From assembly GCA_963778675.1 (NCBI GenBank), contig CAVZVI010000011.1, forward strand, positions 186,001-250,000: DNA of 64,000 nucleotides, in the 5' to 3' direction. The notes under the pieces were generated by a model that worked only from the letters and a program-made list of their open reading frames with translations, did no database searches and was not told the origin of the DNA. This DNA comes from CAWCDJ01 sp963778675 (GTDB lineage: Bacteria > Acidobacteriota > Terriglobia > Bryobacterales > Bryobacteraceae). Both the position numbers and the translations under genes were made by a program. Below are positions 56,601 through 64,000 of the stretch, piece after piece (within the stretch, counting starts at the first letter, position 1; each line of letters starts with the position of its first letter).

Positions 56601-57581
56601 GACTGCCCGCTCCGGCAACCCGGCCACGGCCACGAGCTTGACCTTCTCCTCCGGCGTCAATAAGATCTGGCGGTACGAGCGTGTTCGCGACCCCCCGTAT
56701 CCCAGCGGCAAACCGCTCTGCGCCACGCTCAGCTTTTCGCCGTCTTCCCCTTCGAAAACGATCCAGAGCTCGCCTCCCTTGCCCTCCTTGCAGAGATCCT
56801 TGCAATATCGCTCCACCACCTTGCGCGTCGTGTAATCGAGCCTCTCGAAGCCGTCGACGATGACGAAGCGCGGGTAGTCGAGACCGACCAGAAGCCCTGC
56901 CACCGCTTCGACAAAGTCGAGGTACTCGAGTTTCTTTTCATTGCCATCCTTTTCCTTGAGGAACTCTTCACGGCTCTTCTGCCGGGTGCGGCCGAGAACG
57001 CGCTCCACAAAGTACTTCGAGACCAGCGTGAGCAGCGCGCTTCCGGCAAGCAGCCCGACGTACAGGAGGTCGCGCCACCTGGCCCCGAACGGCCCGGTCT
57101 GCGCCTTGGCCAGCTCATCGCCGAACTTCGTCGCCACTGCAATGGCCACCGCCAGAAGCACCACGAGCGGTCCGATCCAGGAGGTGAGGGTGAAAAACGG
57201 ACTGGTGAGCTTGAACCTGGCCGCCAGTTTCAAGAAGGCTTCCTCGCCCACCAGCTCAGCGATTTGCGGCATGCCGTCCTGGTCTCTTCCAGCGAGCGTC
57301 CAGCATCGGAATCCGGGATGCTTCTCCAAAAGCGCGACCCGGACCGACTCGGCCGACCAGGTCATGCCGTCATCCTTGATCACGGTCACGCAGACGCATT
57401 CGAACCACTGCAGGGCTCCCCCTGCCAGGGCGCGCACGCGGTCCAGAATGTGGGAAACCAGGGGCATCGGCGCGGACGCTCCGGCCGAGTACTGAACGGA
57501 CCTCGGCACGCAGCGCCCCGGCACTTCGGTGAACCTGCTCGTATTATCGGGGTCGAGAAAAGTATGACCCAGCGCTTCCAT
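53613..57581 (-). CDS. Giant membrane-anchored protein, degenerate STAND/KAP-like NTPase with helical C-terminus
   Basis: A 1322-residue protein with no family I can name. Residues about 60-95 have the layout of a P-loop strand and helix (CVCVTVIKDDGMTWSAESV), but GxxGxGKS is replaced by KDDGMTWS (69-76), so no working Walker A is visible. Two membrane helices follow (about 130-150 and 171-190), then a Walker-B-like FVIVDGFERLDYTT (239-252) and a sensor-like LWIVFEGEDGE. Inserted helices before Walker B recall KAP NTPases. After about residue 330 it looks wholly helical, perhaps a solenoid. The start ATG has GGAGAG upstream. Its 3' end overlaps the acyltransferase gene by 64 bases. Confidence 0.75.
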   Translation of the reverse strand: MEALGHTFLDPDNTSRFTEVPGRCVPRSVQYSAGASAPMPLVSHILDRVRALAGGALQWFECVCVTVIKDDGMTWSAESVRVALLEKHPGFRCWTLAGRDQDGMPQIAELVGEEAFLKLAARFKLTSPFFTLTSWIGPLVVLLAVAIAVATKFGDELAKAQTGPFGARWRDLLYVGLLAGSALLTLVSKYFVERVLGRTRQKSREEFLKEKDGNEKKLEYLDFVEAVAGLLVGLDYPRFVIVDGFERLDYTTRKVVERYCKDLCKEGKGGELWIVFEGEDGEKLSVAQSGLPLGYGGSRTRSYRQILLTPEEKVKLVAVAGLPERAVEFAVVKLICGEAREGEKRFLDLFAEWRRRNPANPERYGLLDFLNLCALTSTPGIFYLQHRELRHDLAVKSGVRSAALTGFLPGTSLGQPEIGDQLVALDTQFRSALVYKKENDPTSFRVVAAAAKVLAEDAGDLGLLRPAGLGHVFWSLYWYAKVRRQPLEAFWVRKLGEHLLKAESYRMPEEHQAETVRILFEVYLYTLDGSSRMNLFGQMLPLLERVAALLQSGPVIDAARRKALTDFAWQSYLLVGGRVAREVLLELGSSRGAAGAESAPDLLERYFLDAITDDESQQRVLQAAVDESGDAIRDFGRVRSAWLNLTMLRFLGSSKVQQGLMDSVTAGPVLFDRARERLGAAAQASAPSRALDYMTLSLASWAFGPSMACAGFPVRKNRFVQQLEMTRATIDLAAEELRPKGPARPTAGPAPDYLGDALRREACFFALAGLVAAGHKFDPAQGELTAEDVEQMTGAFRKANEVFGISLPLPAGVENLKDPALVRELTEMLNVCGFVWQSFDLEWMRHAANLRKLQFSVICRGGAEDGATPLASWTDSLGAVLEQKGLAGALANCVMAMILAGTEELSAHYVRQAAQIAMARPFGPGLRGMLAMAAIDTSHHLGIDLTPFLRELAEPGADGKSVIGQLFDDVNPEDVRMCALRYLNAAGNSPDEALGEAIVQIVNAACDRLPPGSDKDQVVALMELKALEKKAALGASIDPLAVLASWSGRRDLAEYSRLLFVMVKDGYYDAGIRAESLRVLQRDASQDTYNGYILLALAVLRREGEGGDWQTPWRYLKAAIPTWEGSLLAETTIEIYQKLRARDRRNRVAYEKKVIFWQARKIERDHLKRLPALAREGKFFLIFLEYFVSMAEWGLRTDPPPDVFWNRYHTTPDQRADQIDSWRQSGGVVPAAVLRPEGGAVLSGDFLCLGHFLFSPPLELDQRFNADRQSFDVAAHGGFPALVAMIINLPEFPGSIREQLVRHSERLTRFSAPPELSAAAGE

Positions 57582-57663
57582 CTCCGACTCTCCGGTTCCG
57601 TTGAGTATACACCGGGGCAGCCCGGGGCTTGAACCCGCTCAAACCCGCCCGCTTGCGTGTATC

Positions 57664-58320
57664 ATGGTCAATTCACTCATGGCGCTGACGCTGCCCCGCG
57701 TATACCCGATCCTCGACACCGAAGCCCTGGCGGCCCGGGGCGTCCCGCTGGAGACCGCCGCCGCCGCGTTCCTGGACGGCGGCGCGGGCATCCTGCAGAT
57801 CCGCCACAAAGGCCACTGGAGCCGCGACGTCTTCACCTCCGCCCAACAGGTCTCACGGCTCTGCCGGGAAGCCGGCGCGCTGCTCATCGTCAACGACCGC
57901 GCCGACTTCGCGCTCCTGCTCGGAGGCGGACTGCACGTCGGCCAGGACGACCTTCCGCCGCGAGACGCACGCAAGCTCATGGGACCCGACGCCGTCGTCG
58001 GCTTTTCCAGCCACAACGTGGCTCAACTTTGCGCTGCCGGCGGCGAGCCTGTCGATTACGTCGCGATCGGCCCGGTGTTCTCGACGGCGTCCAAGCAGAA
58101 CCCCGATCCCACCATCGGGGTGGAAGAAGTGCGCCGCTGCCGCGCCCTGATCGAGAAGCCGCTGGTCGCAATCGGCGGCATCACGCTGGAAAACGCGGCC
58201 GAGGTGCTGCGCGCGGGCGCCGATTCGGTGGCCGTGATCGCGGGCCTGCTGCCGGGACCGGCAACCGCCCAATCGCTACGACGGCGGATGGAAGAATGGC
58301 GACAGCTCCTGGCGCCCTGA
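57664..58320 (+). CDS. thiE: Thiamine-phosphate synthase
   Basis: About 218 residues of TIM-barrel enzyme. Key segments are AGILQIRHKGHWSRDVFTSA, LLIVNDRADFALLLGGGLHV, GQDDLPP, DYVAIGPVFSTASK and VAIGGITLENAAEVLRAGAD. Together they bind the thiazole phosphate and the pyrophosphate of the pyrimidine. It condenses the two halves of thiamine phosphate. No other thi gene is nearby. ATGs at 57664 and 57679 are both possible starts, and neither has a strong ribosome site. A longer in-frame start at 57601 looks non-coding. Confidence 0.92.
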   Translation: MVNSLMALTLPRVYPILDTEALAARGVPLETAAAAFLDGGAGILQIRHKGHWSRDVFTSAQQVSRLCREAGALLIVNDRADFALLLGGGLHVGQDDLPPRDARKLMGPDAVVGFSSHNVAQLCAAGGEPVDYVAIGPVFSTASKQNPDPTIGVEEVRRCRALIEKPLVAIGGITLENAAEVLRAGADSVAVIAGLLPGPATAQSLRRRMEEWRQLLAP

Positions 58321-58443
58321 CCGGCGGTTTCAGCGCTGTCCCCGATTATGCTATCTTTGCCATACTGTCCCTCTACACCTCGGCGATTGCCGGCCGGTTC
58401 GTGCTCTGCCGCACACAGTTTTGAATAAAAGGAAAGCGACTGT

Positions 58444-59883
58444 ATGAGCCTTTTCGCTACGAAATCTCTGGATCGAATTATTGCCGAATCCGAAAGCGGC
58501 AAGCACCACCTGAACAAGACGCTGGGGCCGTTTAACCTGGTGGCGCTCGGCATCGGCGCGATTATCGGCGCGGGCCTGTTCTCTCTGACCGGCATCGCCG
58601 CCGCCGATAACGCGGGGCCCGCCGTAGTCCTCTCCTTCGTGATCGCGGCGATCGGCTGCGCGTTCGCCGGCATGTGCTACAGCGAATTCGCCACCATGAT
58701 TCCCATCGCCGGCAGCGCCTACACCTACGCCTACGCCACCATGGGCGAACTGCTGGCGTGGATCATCGGCTGGGACCTGGTGCTCGAATACGCGGTCGGC
58801 GCCGCCACGGTATCGGTAAGCTGGTCCAGCTACGTTGTCAAGCTGCTGCACATGTACGGCATGTCGCTACCGGAGAAACTCGTCAACTGCCCGTGGGACC
58901 AGCCTGCCGGAATCATCAACCTGCCGGCCGTGCTCATCGTCTTCGCCATCTCGGTGCTGCTGATGGTGGGGATATCGGAATCGGCCAAGGTGAATGCGGT
59001 AATCGTCTGTATCAAGGTCACGATCGTCATCGTCGTCATCTGCATCGGCTTCGCTTACGTGAACAAGGCCAATTACACGCCGTTCATTCCGCCCAATACC
59101 GGCACGTTCGGCGAGTTCGGCCTGAGCGGCGTCATGCGCGCCGCCGCGGTGATCTTCTTCGCCTATATCGGATTCGACGCAGTCTCGACCGCCGCCCAGG
59201 AAGCCAAGCGGCCGCAGCGGGACATGCCCATCGGCATCATCGGGTCGCTGATCATCTGTACCATCCTTTACATCCTGTTCGCCCGCGTGCTGACCGGCAT
59301 GGTGCCCTACCGCAAGTTCCACGGCGACGCCTCCCCGGTCGCCACCGTGATCTCGCTTTTCCCGCACGCCTGGCTGCAGACCTCTATCGTGATCGGCATC
59401 ATCGCCGGCTACACCTCGGTGATTCTGGTCATGCTGCTCGGCCAGTCGCGCGTGTTCTACTCCATGTCGCGCGACGGCCTGCTGCCCGCGGTCTTCTCCG
59501 ATATCCACCCGAAGTGGCACACACCGTACCGCTGCAACATGATCTTCATGGTGTTCGTTTCGCTCTTCTCCGGGTTCCTGCCGATCTCGAAGCTGGGCCA
59601 CATGACGAGCATCGGCACCCTGCTGGCATTCGTCATCGTGTGTATCGGGATCATGGTGATGCGCCGGACCAATCCGCACGCTCCGCGGCCTTACCGTACC
59701 CCGCTCGTTCCGCTCGTGCCGATTCTCGGCGTGGTGGTCTGCCTCGCCATGATGGCTTCGCTCGACATCGACACCTGGTACCGGCTCGTGATCTGGCTGG
59801 TGATCGGCCTGGCGATTTACTTCGGCTACAGCCGGCATCACAGCCATCTGCGGCAGGCTGCCGAGGTTGTGGCGAAACGCTGA
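58444..59883 (+). CDS. Amino-acid permease, APC superfamily
   Basis: A 479-residue protein with twelve or so helices. It begins with the cationic-amino-acid-transporter-like MSLFATKSLDRIIAESESGK, then LGPFNLVALGIGAIIGAGLF, the substrate-binding unwound first helix of the APC fold. SYFEFATMIPI-like CYSEFATMIPIAGSAYTYAY and FFAYIGFDAVSTAAQEAKRP are family landmarks. It probably imports amino acids with protons. GGAAAG lies about 8 bases before the ATG. Confidence 0.92.
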   Translation: MSLFATKSLDRIIAESESGKHHLNKTLGPFNLVALGIGAIIGAGLFSLTGIAAADNAGPAVVLSFVIAAIGCAFAGMCYSEFATMIPIAGSAYTYAYATMGELLAWIIGWDLVLEYAVGAATVSVSWSSYVVKLLHMYGMSLPEKLVNCPWDQPAGIINLPAVLIVFAISVLLMVGISESAKVNAVIVCIKVTIVIVVICIGFAYVNKANYTPFIPPNTGTFGEFGLSGVMRAAAVIFFAYIGFDAVSTAAQEAKRPQRDMPIGIIGSLIICTILYILFARVLTGMVPYRKFHGDASPVATVISLFPHAWLQTSIVIGIIAGYTSVILVMLLGQSRVFYSMSRDGLLPAVFSDIHPKWHTPYRCNMIFMVFVSLFSGFLPISKLGHMTSIGTLLAFVIVCIGIMVMRRTNPHAPRPYRTPLVPLVPILGVVVCLAMMASLDIDTWYRLVIWLVIGLAIYFGYSRHHSHLRQAAEVVAKR

Positions 59884-59965
59884 CTGCTCGCGTTTTCACA
59901 GAAGCGCAGGCTGCCGGTATCTGAATTCACAGCGCCTTTGTGCCGGCCGGCGTAACATCGCTGGC

Positions 59966-61315
59966 ATGCATCGAAGGACATTCCTCGCCAGCGCGGCGGC
60001 GCTCGCCGCCGTCCCTCGCCCGAGTGATACCATCCGGGTGGCCTGTATCGGCCTGCGCGGGCGCGGCGGCGACCACCTGAAGGCCTACGCCGGGGAGAAG
60101 AACGTCGAAATCGCCGCCCTTTGCGACATCGACGAGGCCCTCATCCGCAAGCGGCTTCAGGAATTCGAGAGCAGAGGCGCGAAGAAGCCCGCGGTCTTCA
60201 CCGACTTTCGCAAGCTTCTGGAAGACCGGACGATCGACGCCGTCTCCATCGCCACTCCAAACCATCACCACACCCTGCAGACGATCTGGGCCTGCCAGGC
60301 CGGGAAGGACGTCTACGTCGAAAAGCCGTGCTCCCACACCATTTTCGAATCGCGGCAGATCCTGGCCGCGGCGCGCCGCTACGACCGCATCGTGCAGCAC
60401 GGAACCCAGAGCCGCTCCATCCCCGTCTACCGCGAAGCCGTGGGGCTTCTGCGCGAACGGCTGCTCGGGGACGTGTACCTGGCGCGCGCCCTGTGTTTCA
60501 AATGGCGGGGACCCATCGGCAAGGCCCCGGTGGAGCCGGTACCGCGGGGCGTCCATTACGATCTGTGGGTCGGGCCTGCGCCGATGAAGCCGTTCACCCG
60601 GAACCGGTTTCACTACAACTGGCACTGGCAGTGGGATTACGGCAACGGCGAGATCGGCAACCAGGGCATTCACGAACTCGACACCGCGCGCTGGGGCCTG
60701 GGAGTCACGCTCCCCGTGCGCGTCAGCGCGATGGGCGGCCACTATATGTTCGACGACGACCAGCAGACTCCCAACGGCCTGACCGCCGTGTTCGATTTCG
60801 AGAAGGATGGGCGCACGAAGACGATCGTCTTCGAATGCCGCAACTGGATCACCAACCATGAGGGCGGCATCGGCGATTCCAGTCCGGACGCAAACACCAT
60901 CGGCAATCTCTTCTTCGGATGCCGGGGCTACATGGCTCTCGACGAGCACGATACGGGCTACAAAACCTGGATGGGGAAGGAGCGCGAGGCGGGCCCCGCC
61001 AAGACGCAGAACGAGGGCGCACTCGACAGCCTGGTCTACCGCACCGAACGCCACTTCGGATGGGTCCCGCCGCGAGGCGGCGATCATTTCGGAAACTTCC
61101 TGGATGCGGTCCGCAGCCGCCGCCGGGAAGATCTCCACGCCGAGATCGAGGAGGGCGCCATCTCCACCATGCTGCTGCACCTGGCCAACATTTCCTACCG
61201 CCTGGGCCGGACGCTCGACTTCGACCCGGCAACACTCACCTGCAAAGACCCCGCCGCTCAGGCCATGTTCACCAAGCCGTACAGGGAGCCGTTCGTGGTG
61301 CCCGAGATCGTGTAG
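59966..61315 (+). CDS. Gfo/Idh/MocA family oxidoreductase, probably Tat-exported
   Basis: A 449-residue protein. It begins MHRRTFLASAAALAAVPRPS, a twin-arginine-like leader. The Rossmann domain has IRVACIGLRGRGGDHLKAYA, followed by AVSIATPNHHHTLQTIWACQ and the catalytic-site motif VYVEKPCSHT. The C-terminal alpha/beta domain ends FDPATLTCKDPAAQAMF. Exported members are common in acidobacteria and planctomycetes and act on sugars or glycosides with bound NAD(P). The substrate is unknown. The chosen ATG at 59966 gives the leader. A longer in-frame start at 59867 overlaps the previous gene. Confidence 0.9.
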   Translation: MHRRTFLASAAALAAVPRPSDTIRVACIGLRGRGGDHLKAYAGEKNVEIAALCDIDEALIRKRLQEFESRGAKKPAVFTDFRKLLEDRTIDAVSIATPNHHHTLQTIWACQAGKDVYVEKPCSHTIFESRQILAAARRYDRIVQHGTQSRSIPVYREAVGLLRERLLGDVYLARALCFKWRGPIGKAPVEPVPRGVHYDLWVGPAPMKPFTRNRFHYNWHWQWDYGNGEIGNQGIHELDTARWGLGVTLPVRVSAMGGHYMFDDDQQTPNGLTAVFDFEKDGRTKTIVFECRNWITNHEGGIGDSSPDANTIGNLFFGCRGYMALDEHDTGYKTWMGKEREAGPAKTQNEGALDSLVYRTERHFGWVPPRGGDHFGNFLDAVRSRRREDLHAEIEEGAISTMLLHLANISYRLGRTLDFDPATLTCKDPAAQAMFTKPYREPFVVPEIV

Positions 61316-61352
61316 CAAACTCGGCGACAGGCACCGAATTTTTCGCCCATGC

Positions 61353-61358
61353 TACGAT
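61353..61358 (+). promoter_or_regulatory. Likely -10 element of the SRP RNA gene
   Basis: TACGAT at 61353-61358 lies 8-9 bases before the start of the SRP RNA stem at 61367, the distance expected from a -10 box to a transcription start. No good -35 hexamer is visible at 16-18 bases upstream. Confidence 0.45.
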
Positions 61359-61366
61359 AATTACTT

Positions 61367-61473
61367 GTCAGGTCTCGGGCTCCGTGCAACGGGCGGCTGC
61401 AAACCCCGCCAGGTCCGGAAGGAAGCAACGGTAGCGGTGCGGTTCGTGTGCCGCGGATTACCCGGGGCCTGGC
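61367..61473 (+). ncRNA. ffs: Signal recognition particle RNA, small bacterial (4.5S) type
   Basis: The universally conserved apical part is present: CCAGGTCCGGAAGGAAGCA followed by ACGGTAGCGG. It forms the symmetric loop and GGAA-type tetraloop bound by Ffh. The ends pair over 13 positions (GTCAGGTCTCGGG at 61367-61379 with CCCGGGGCCTGGC at 61461-61473, with several G-U pairs), which sets the boundaries at about 107 bases. The 3' end lies 13 bases before the dnaX start. Confidence 0.95.
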
Positions 61474-61486
61474 ATTTGCCCACCCC

Positions 61487-63163
61487 ATGTACCAGGTCAT
61501 CGCCCGAAAATACCGGCCGCAAACGTTTCAGGACGTGGTCAACCAGGAGCACGTAAAGACCACTCTCGAAAACGCCATTTCCCAGAACCGCATCGCTCAC
61601 GGATACATCTTTTCCGGCCAGCGGGGCACGGGGAAGACCACCATCGCCCGCATTCTGGCACGCTGCCTGAACTGTATCCAGGGCCCCACGGGCACCCCCT
61701 GCGGGGTGTGCGCAAGCTGCCTCGAGATCACCGCCGGCGGTACGGTGGACGTCATCGAAATCGACGCGGCCTCGAACCGCGGCATCAACGAAATGCGGGA
61801 GCTTCGCGAGAACGTCCGCTATCAGCCGGCCCGCGACCGTTTCAAGATCTTCATCATCGACGAAGCCCACCAGATCACCAACGAGGCTTTCAACGCGCTG
61901 CTCAAGACCATCGAGGAGCCGCCGCCATGGGCGGTCTTCGTGCTCTGCACCACCGAGGCGCACAAGATTCCGGCCACGATTGCCTCGCGCTGCCAGCATT
62001 TCAGTTTCCGCTCGGTGGATTTCGAAGACCTGATCGCCCGCATGGCGTGGATCTGCGGCCAGGAAGGCATCGAGGCCGATTCCGAAGCGCTGGCGGTGCT
62101 GGCCCAGGCGGGCGAAGGCAGCGTGCGCGATTCGCTCTCGGCGCTCGACCAGGCCATCGCCTGCTGCGGCTCGAAGCTGGTGGCGGCGGATGTCCGCGCG
62201 CTGCTGGGGGCGTTCGCCCTCGAATCGCTCGAGAAGGTGACGCAGGCGCTCACGGAGGGCGATTCGCGGCGCATGCTCGAGGTGGTGGACGAACTGGAAC
62301 GCAACGGCCATAACCTGCAGCACTTCAGCCGCGAGTTGTCGCGCTTCTTCCGCAACCTGCTGGTGGCCCGCATCGCCGGATCGGAAACCCGCCTGGTGGC
62401 AGCCTCCGCGGCGCAGCGCCAGAAGCTCGCCGAGATCGCCGCGGGCTTTTCCGAAGAGGACCTCAGCCGCTACCTGCAGCTCTCGCTCGACCTGTTCCGC
62501 GACCTGCAGTTCTCGCTGCAGCCGCGCTTCCACCTGGAAATCGGGTTGGTGCGCCTGGTACAGGCGGGCCGACTGCTTCCCATCGAGCAGGCCCTTGCCG
62601 GCCTGAGCCGGCCGTCCGCTTCGCCGCCGGTTCCGCCACCCACGCGCACCCCGCAGCCTCCGCCGGCCGCACCCGCGCGCACCGGCCCCACACCCTTCGA
62701 ACTGGATCGCGCCAAGAAAGGGGCGTCGCGACCGCCCGAACCGCAGTCCTCCGGCGCCAACGCGCTCGCGCCCGAGCCGGCGCCGGTTCCGATGGCCTCC
62801 GGCGATGCCCGCCGGCGCCTGCATGCCTGGCTTGTGGAACAGGGGCACACCCACCTGGCCGATGCCGTGGAGAACGCACGCATCGAAGCGTCCGGAGCCG
62901 ATCTCAACATCACCGCACCCAAGTCGTACGCCTTGTACTTCCGCGACCGCGGCTTCGATGCCGCCGTTCGCGCCGTGTTCGGGCGGCCGCTGCGTCTCAA
63001 TCTGACGGCCGCCGAAACCCCTGCCGCCGAGGCGCCCCTCCCCCAGGGCCGCTCCGCCGGCGAAGACGCAGCCTCCGAGCGCGCGCTCGCCAACCCGGAA
63101 GTGCAGCGGTTCCGCGAGGTCTTCGGCGGGGAAATTCGAAAGGTTCGCAATCTCAAGGAGTAG
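61487..63163 (+). CDS. dnaX: DNA polymerase III subunits gamma/tau
   Basis: A 558-residue clamp-loader ATPase. The start MYQVIARKYRPQTFQDVVNQ is highly typical. Walker A is GQRGTGKT (44-51), with zinc cysteines C60/C63, C72, C75 and C78. Walker B is FKIFIIDEAHQ, and the SRC motif is in TIASRCQHFSF. Domain III follows, then a Pro-rich linker (about 380-430) and a short tau-type tail. It is shorter than E. coli tau. I see no obvious A-rich slippery site for making gamma. The ATG has no clear ribosome site and lies close to the SRP RNA. Confidence 0.96.
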   Translation: MYQVIARKYRPQTFQDVVNQEHVKTTLENAISQNRIAHGYIFSGQRGTGKTTIARILARCLNCIQGPTGTPCGVCASCLEITAGGTVDVIEIDAASNRGINEMRELRENVRYQPARDRFKIFIIDEAHQITNEAFNALLKTIEEPPPWAVFVLCTTEAHKIPATIASRCQHFSFRSVDFEDLIARMAWICGQEGIEADSEALAVLAQAGEGSVRDSLSALDQAIACCGSKLVAADVRALLGAFALESLEKVTQALTEGDSRRMLEVVDELERNGHNLQHFSRELSRFFRNLLVARIAGSETRLVAASAAQRQKLAEIAAGFSEEDLSRYLQLSLDLFRDLQFSLQPRFHLEIGLVRLVQAGRLLPIEQALAGLSRPSASPPVPPPTRTPQPPPAAPARTGPTPFELDRAKKGASRPPEPQSSGANALAPEPAPVPMASGDARRRLHAWLVEQGHTHLADAVENARIEASGADLNITAPKSYALYFRDRGFDAAVRAVFGRPLRLNLTAAETPAAEAPLPQGRSAGEDAASERALANPEVQRFREVFGGEIRKVRNLKE

Positions 63164-63167
63164 CAAC

Positions 63168-63476
63168 GTGAAACTACCGGGCAACATGCAGCAAATGATG
63201 CGCCAGGCGCAGCAGATGCAGGAAAAGCTCCAACAGGAGATCGCCCTGATCAAGGTCGACGCCACCGCCGGCGGCGGCATGGTCACGGTGCAGATGGACG
63301 GCCAGAAGAACCTGCTTTCGGTCAAGATCGAACCCGAGGTGGCCGGCGATGTCGAGATGCTTCAGGACATGATCGTGGCCGCCGCAAGCGAGGCCGTCAA
63401 GAAGGTCGACGAGCAGATCAAAGAGAAGATGGGCGGCATGCTGGGCGGCATGGGCCTGCCCCCCGGCCTGTTCTGA
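63168..63476 (+). CDS. ybaB: Nucleoid-associated protein, YbaB/EbfC family
   Basis: A 102-residue protein with the family pattern of a long N-terminal helix (MQQMMRQAQQMQEKLQQEIA), a beta hairpin (GGGMVTVQMDGQKNLLSVKI) and a C-terminal helix, then a Met/Gly-rich tail (MGGMLGGMGLPPGLF). It binds DNA as a dimer and is usually encoded between dnaX and recR, as here. The start is GTG at 63168 with AAGGAG 8 bases upstream. Confidence 0.95.
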   Translation: MKLPGNMQQMMRQAQQMQEKLQQEIALIKVDATAGGGMVTVQMDGQKNLLSVKIEPEVAGDVEMLQDMIVAAASEAVKKVDEQIKEKMGGMLGGMGLPPGLF

Positions 63477-63479
63477 TCC

Positions 63480-64000
63480 ATGCCCGATTTCGCCGAACCG
63501 CTGGCGCGGCTCATCAACGAATTCAAGCGCCTTCCCGGCATCGGACAGAAGTCCGCGCAGCGCATCGCCTTTCACGTGCTTCGCGCCGGACGCGAGGACG
63601 CAGAACACCTGGCCCAGGCGCTGCTCGACGTGAAGGATAAGCTCGGCCTTTGCCGCGTTTGCAACAACATCAGCGACAGCGAGCTTTGCCAGTATTGCTC
63701 GAACCCGGGGCGCGACGCGCGCGTGGTTTGCGTGGTGGAGGAGCCGCACAACATCGTCGGCATCGAGACCACACGGCAGTTCGAAGGGCAGTACCACGTG
63801 CTGCACGGGTCGCTCTCCCCGCTGCGCGGCGTCGGGCCGGAATCGCTGAAGATTAAAGGCCTGGTGGAGCGCATCGGGCAGGGCGAAATCGAAGAGGTGA
63901 TCGTGGCCACCAATCCGACCGTGGAAGGCGAAGCCACCGCCGTCTACCTGGCGCGCCTGCTCAAACCGCTGGGCGTCAAGGTGACGCGCATCGCCATGGG
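63480..64000 (+). CDS. recR: Recombination protein RecR, 3' end beyond the window
   Basis: The first 173 codons of the gene, which is usually about 200 codons. The N-terminal helix-hairpin-helix is INEFKRLPGIGQKSAQRIAF. The zinc finger is CRVCNNISDSELCQYC. The Toprim domain has VVCVVEEPHNIVGIE and EEVIVATNPTVEGEATAVYL. RecR works with RecO/RecF to load RecA at gaps. It starts 3 bases after ybaB in the dnaX-ybaB-recR order. No strong ribosome site precedes the ATG, so translation is probably coupled. Confidence 0.96.
   Translation, partial: MPDFAEPLARLINEFKRLPGIGQKSAQRIAFHVLRAGREDAEHLAQALLDVKDKLGLCRVCNNISDSELCQYCSNPGRDARVVCVVEEPHNIVGIETTRQFEGQYHVLHGSLSPLRGVGPESLKIKGLVERIGQGEIEEVIVATNPTVEGEATAVYLARLLKPLGVKVTRIAM

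Noticed and set aside
62700..62725. Possible dnaX programmed frameshift site (AAGAAAGGGG)
   Set aside because: It does not match A-AAA-AAG, has no downstream stop in an expected place, and no ribosome-like stimulator was evident.

Overview
The window is high-GC bacterial DNA and most resembles Acidobacteriota of the Solibacter/Bryobacter type. Two large secreted proteins (25402-27258 and 48155-51076) end in the TIGR03437 domain, known mainly from Solibacter. The first gene is a two-unit MacB/FtsX permease of the acidobacterial duplicated orphan permease type. No insertion sequence, phage gene, CRISPR array, tRNA or rRNA gene was seen. No gene-free gap exceeds 300 bases.

Layout. 1-223: 5' end of an ornithine carbamoyltransferase gene (minus). 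336-5812: two FtsX-type permeases, a TPR protein and a secreted protein, with no ABC ATPase beside them. 5856-9328 (minus): class A beta-lactamase, a coupled 51-residue ORF, pyruvate kinase and a ROK sugar kinase. 9362-13741 (plus): ribose-type ABC importer (ATPase, permease, lipoprotein) joined by 4-base overlaps to a secreted beta-propeller. 13751-25246 (minus): one long cell-shape cluster, mreB-mreC-mreD-ubiA-like-GT-C-mrdA-rodA-[structured RNA candidate]-rng. 25402-28034: a TIGR03437 protein and an unknown secreted helical protein. 28086-34008 (minus): glutamate synthase gltB-gltD, with a divergent LysR regulator at 34171. 35190-37949: Rieske protein, fused b6-type cytochrome b and a nine-haem cytochrome c, which look like one quinol-oxidising complex. 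37989-40107: a family 31 glycosidase broken by one extra G. 40115-45702 (minus): ferredoxin-MBL hydrolase, purine permease, HupE-like protein, AI-2E family permease, CorC-type protein. 45892-53676 (plus): penicillin acylase, secreted metallopeptidase, peroxiredoxin, membrane protein, acyltransferase. 53613-57581 (minus): an unrecognised 1322-residue membrane protein with a Walker-B-like motif but no Walker A. 57664-64000 (plus): thiE, amino-acid permease, Gfo/Idh/MocA oxidoreductase, SRP RNA, dnaX, ybaB and partial recR.

Working together. The mre/mrd cluster builds the elongasome and carries a polyprenyl-phosphate module (UbiA plus GT-C) that may make an envelope glycan. gltBD with LysR is a nitrogen-assimilation unit. 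The Rieske/b6/nonahaem set is respiratory. Pyruvate kinase and the ROK kinase sit together in sugar catabolism. ffs-dnaX-ybaB-recR is a common housekeeping order.

The most novel object is the 53613-57581 protein. The most testable small-scale signals are the GH31 frameshift at 39075-39079, the orphan terminator at 45779-45819, the structured region between rodA and rng, and the small ORF coupled to the beta-lactamase. All product calls come from reading motifs and gene order. No database search was run.
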